From: Gracilibacillus boraciitolerans JCM 21714
GTDB taxonomy: Bacteria; Bacillota; Bacilli; Bacillales; Amphibacillaceae
DNA length: 36,840 nucleotides
Direction: 5' to 3'
Assembly (NCBI RefSeq): GCF_000521485.1
Contig: NZ_BAVS01000032.1
Span: forward strand, 1-36,840
Positions 36,728 through 36,840 of this stretch are shown one piece after another; the first letter of the stretch is position 1; each line of letters opens with the position of its first letter. The notes under the pieces are model-generated. The model saw only the letters and a program-made list of their open reading frames with translations, had not been told where the DNA came from and did no database searches. Position numbers and translations under genes: made by a program.

Positions 36728-36840
36728 GAACTTTTCCTCCTTATGATAGAAGGACAACCGGTTATCCCTTGCTTTTATTCTACTTTTTTCGTTAATAGAT
36801 TATAGGCAACATTTATGTGGGATGACTATTATTTTTTTTG

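Overview
The window looks like chromosomal DNA of a low-GC Gram-positive bacterium of the family Bacillaceae. The grounds are AT-rich DNA, strong AGGAGG-type ribosome binding sites, and gene families typical of that group (a CvfB/YitL-like S1 protein, a YfmL-like DEAD-box helicase, a YteA-like C4 zinc-finger protein, a YtrA-type GntR operon and DUF2935). A halotolerant genus is plausible, but I cannot name a species.

Layout. 0-5 kb: the end of an Rpn-family nuclease gene, a decayed membrane-protein gene, a small coiled-coil protein, an NAD-dependent epimerase, and cvfB behind a long, apparently structured leader ending in an intrinsic terminator. 5-9.7 kb: an alpha/beta hydrolase divergent from a CGNR zinc-finger regulator, a methyltransferase and a VOC/methylmalonyl-CoA-epimerase-like gene (both frameshifted), and yfmL. 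9.8-17.9 kb: a complete four-gene Wadjet (JetABCD) anti-plasmid operon on the minus strand, flanked at 9.7 and 18.7 kb by two copies of an 89-bp repeat built on an ACGGGATA motif every 21 bp. The second copy ends a truncated LytR-like gene. 19-25 kb: the YteA-like protein, an ECF sigma factor, a GntR/ABC-transporter/secreted-protein operon, and a DUF2935 protein. 25.5-30 kb: a very large secreted PL9 pectate lyase with Ig-like domains behind a promoter overlapped by a likely cre site. 30-36.8 kb: a gene graveyard with an Idh-type oxidoreductase, a redoxin, a DUF2935 fragment, a LacI regulator, a Fic fragment and a collapsed DDE-integrase/ATPase/DUF5348 transposon. It also holds one intact repeat-bearing coiled-coil gene.

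How the genes work together. JetA, JetB and JetC should form a loop-extruding SMC complex and JetD a Toprim nuclease that cuts plasmids. The GntR, ATPase, permease and secreted protein are translationally coupled or closely spaced and should form one envelope-stress or export module. The PL9 lyase, the Idh-type oxidoreductase and the LacI regulator could be the remains of a pectin-use locus.

The oddest feature is in the base sequence itself. Runs of exactly seven G (or C) occur about 31 times, whereas runs of five or six are rare. In conserved proteins each run adds one glycine or proline that the family lacks. In two terminators the run faces an arm with only four complementary bases. In addition, about a dozen recognisable genes are broken by single-base indels that restore a normal protein when one base is added or removed. 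Either the sequence carries a systematic homopolymer artefact, or the lineage has an unusual +3 G-tract expansion. Frameshift calls below should be read with that in mind. Family comparisons are from memory; no search was run.
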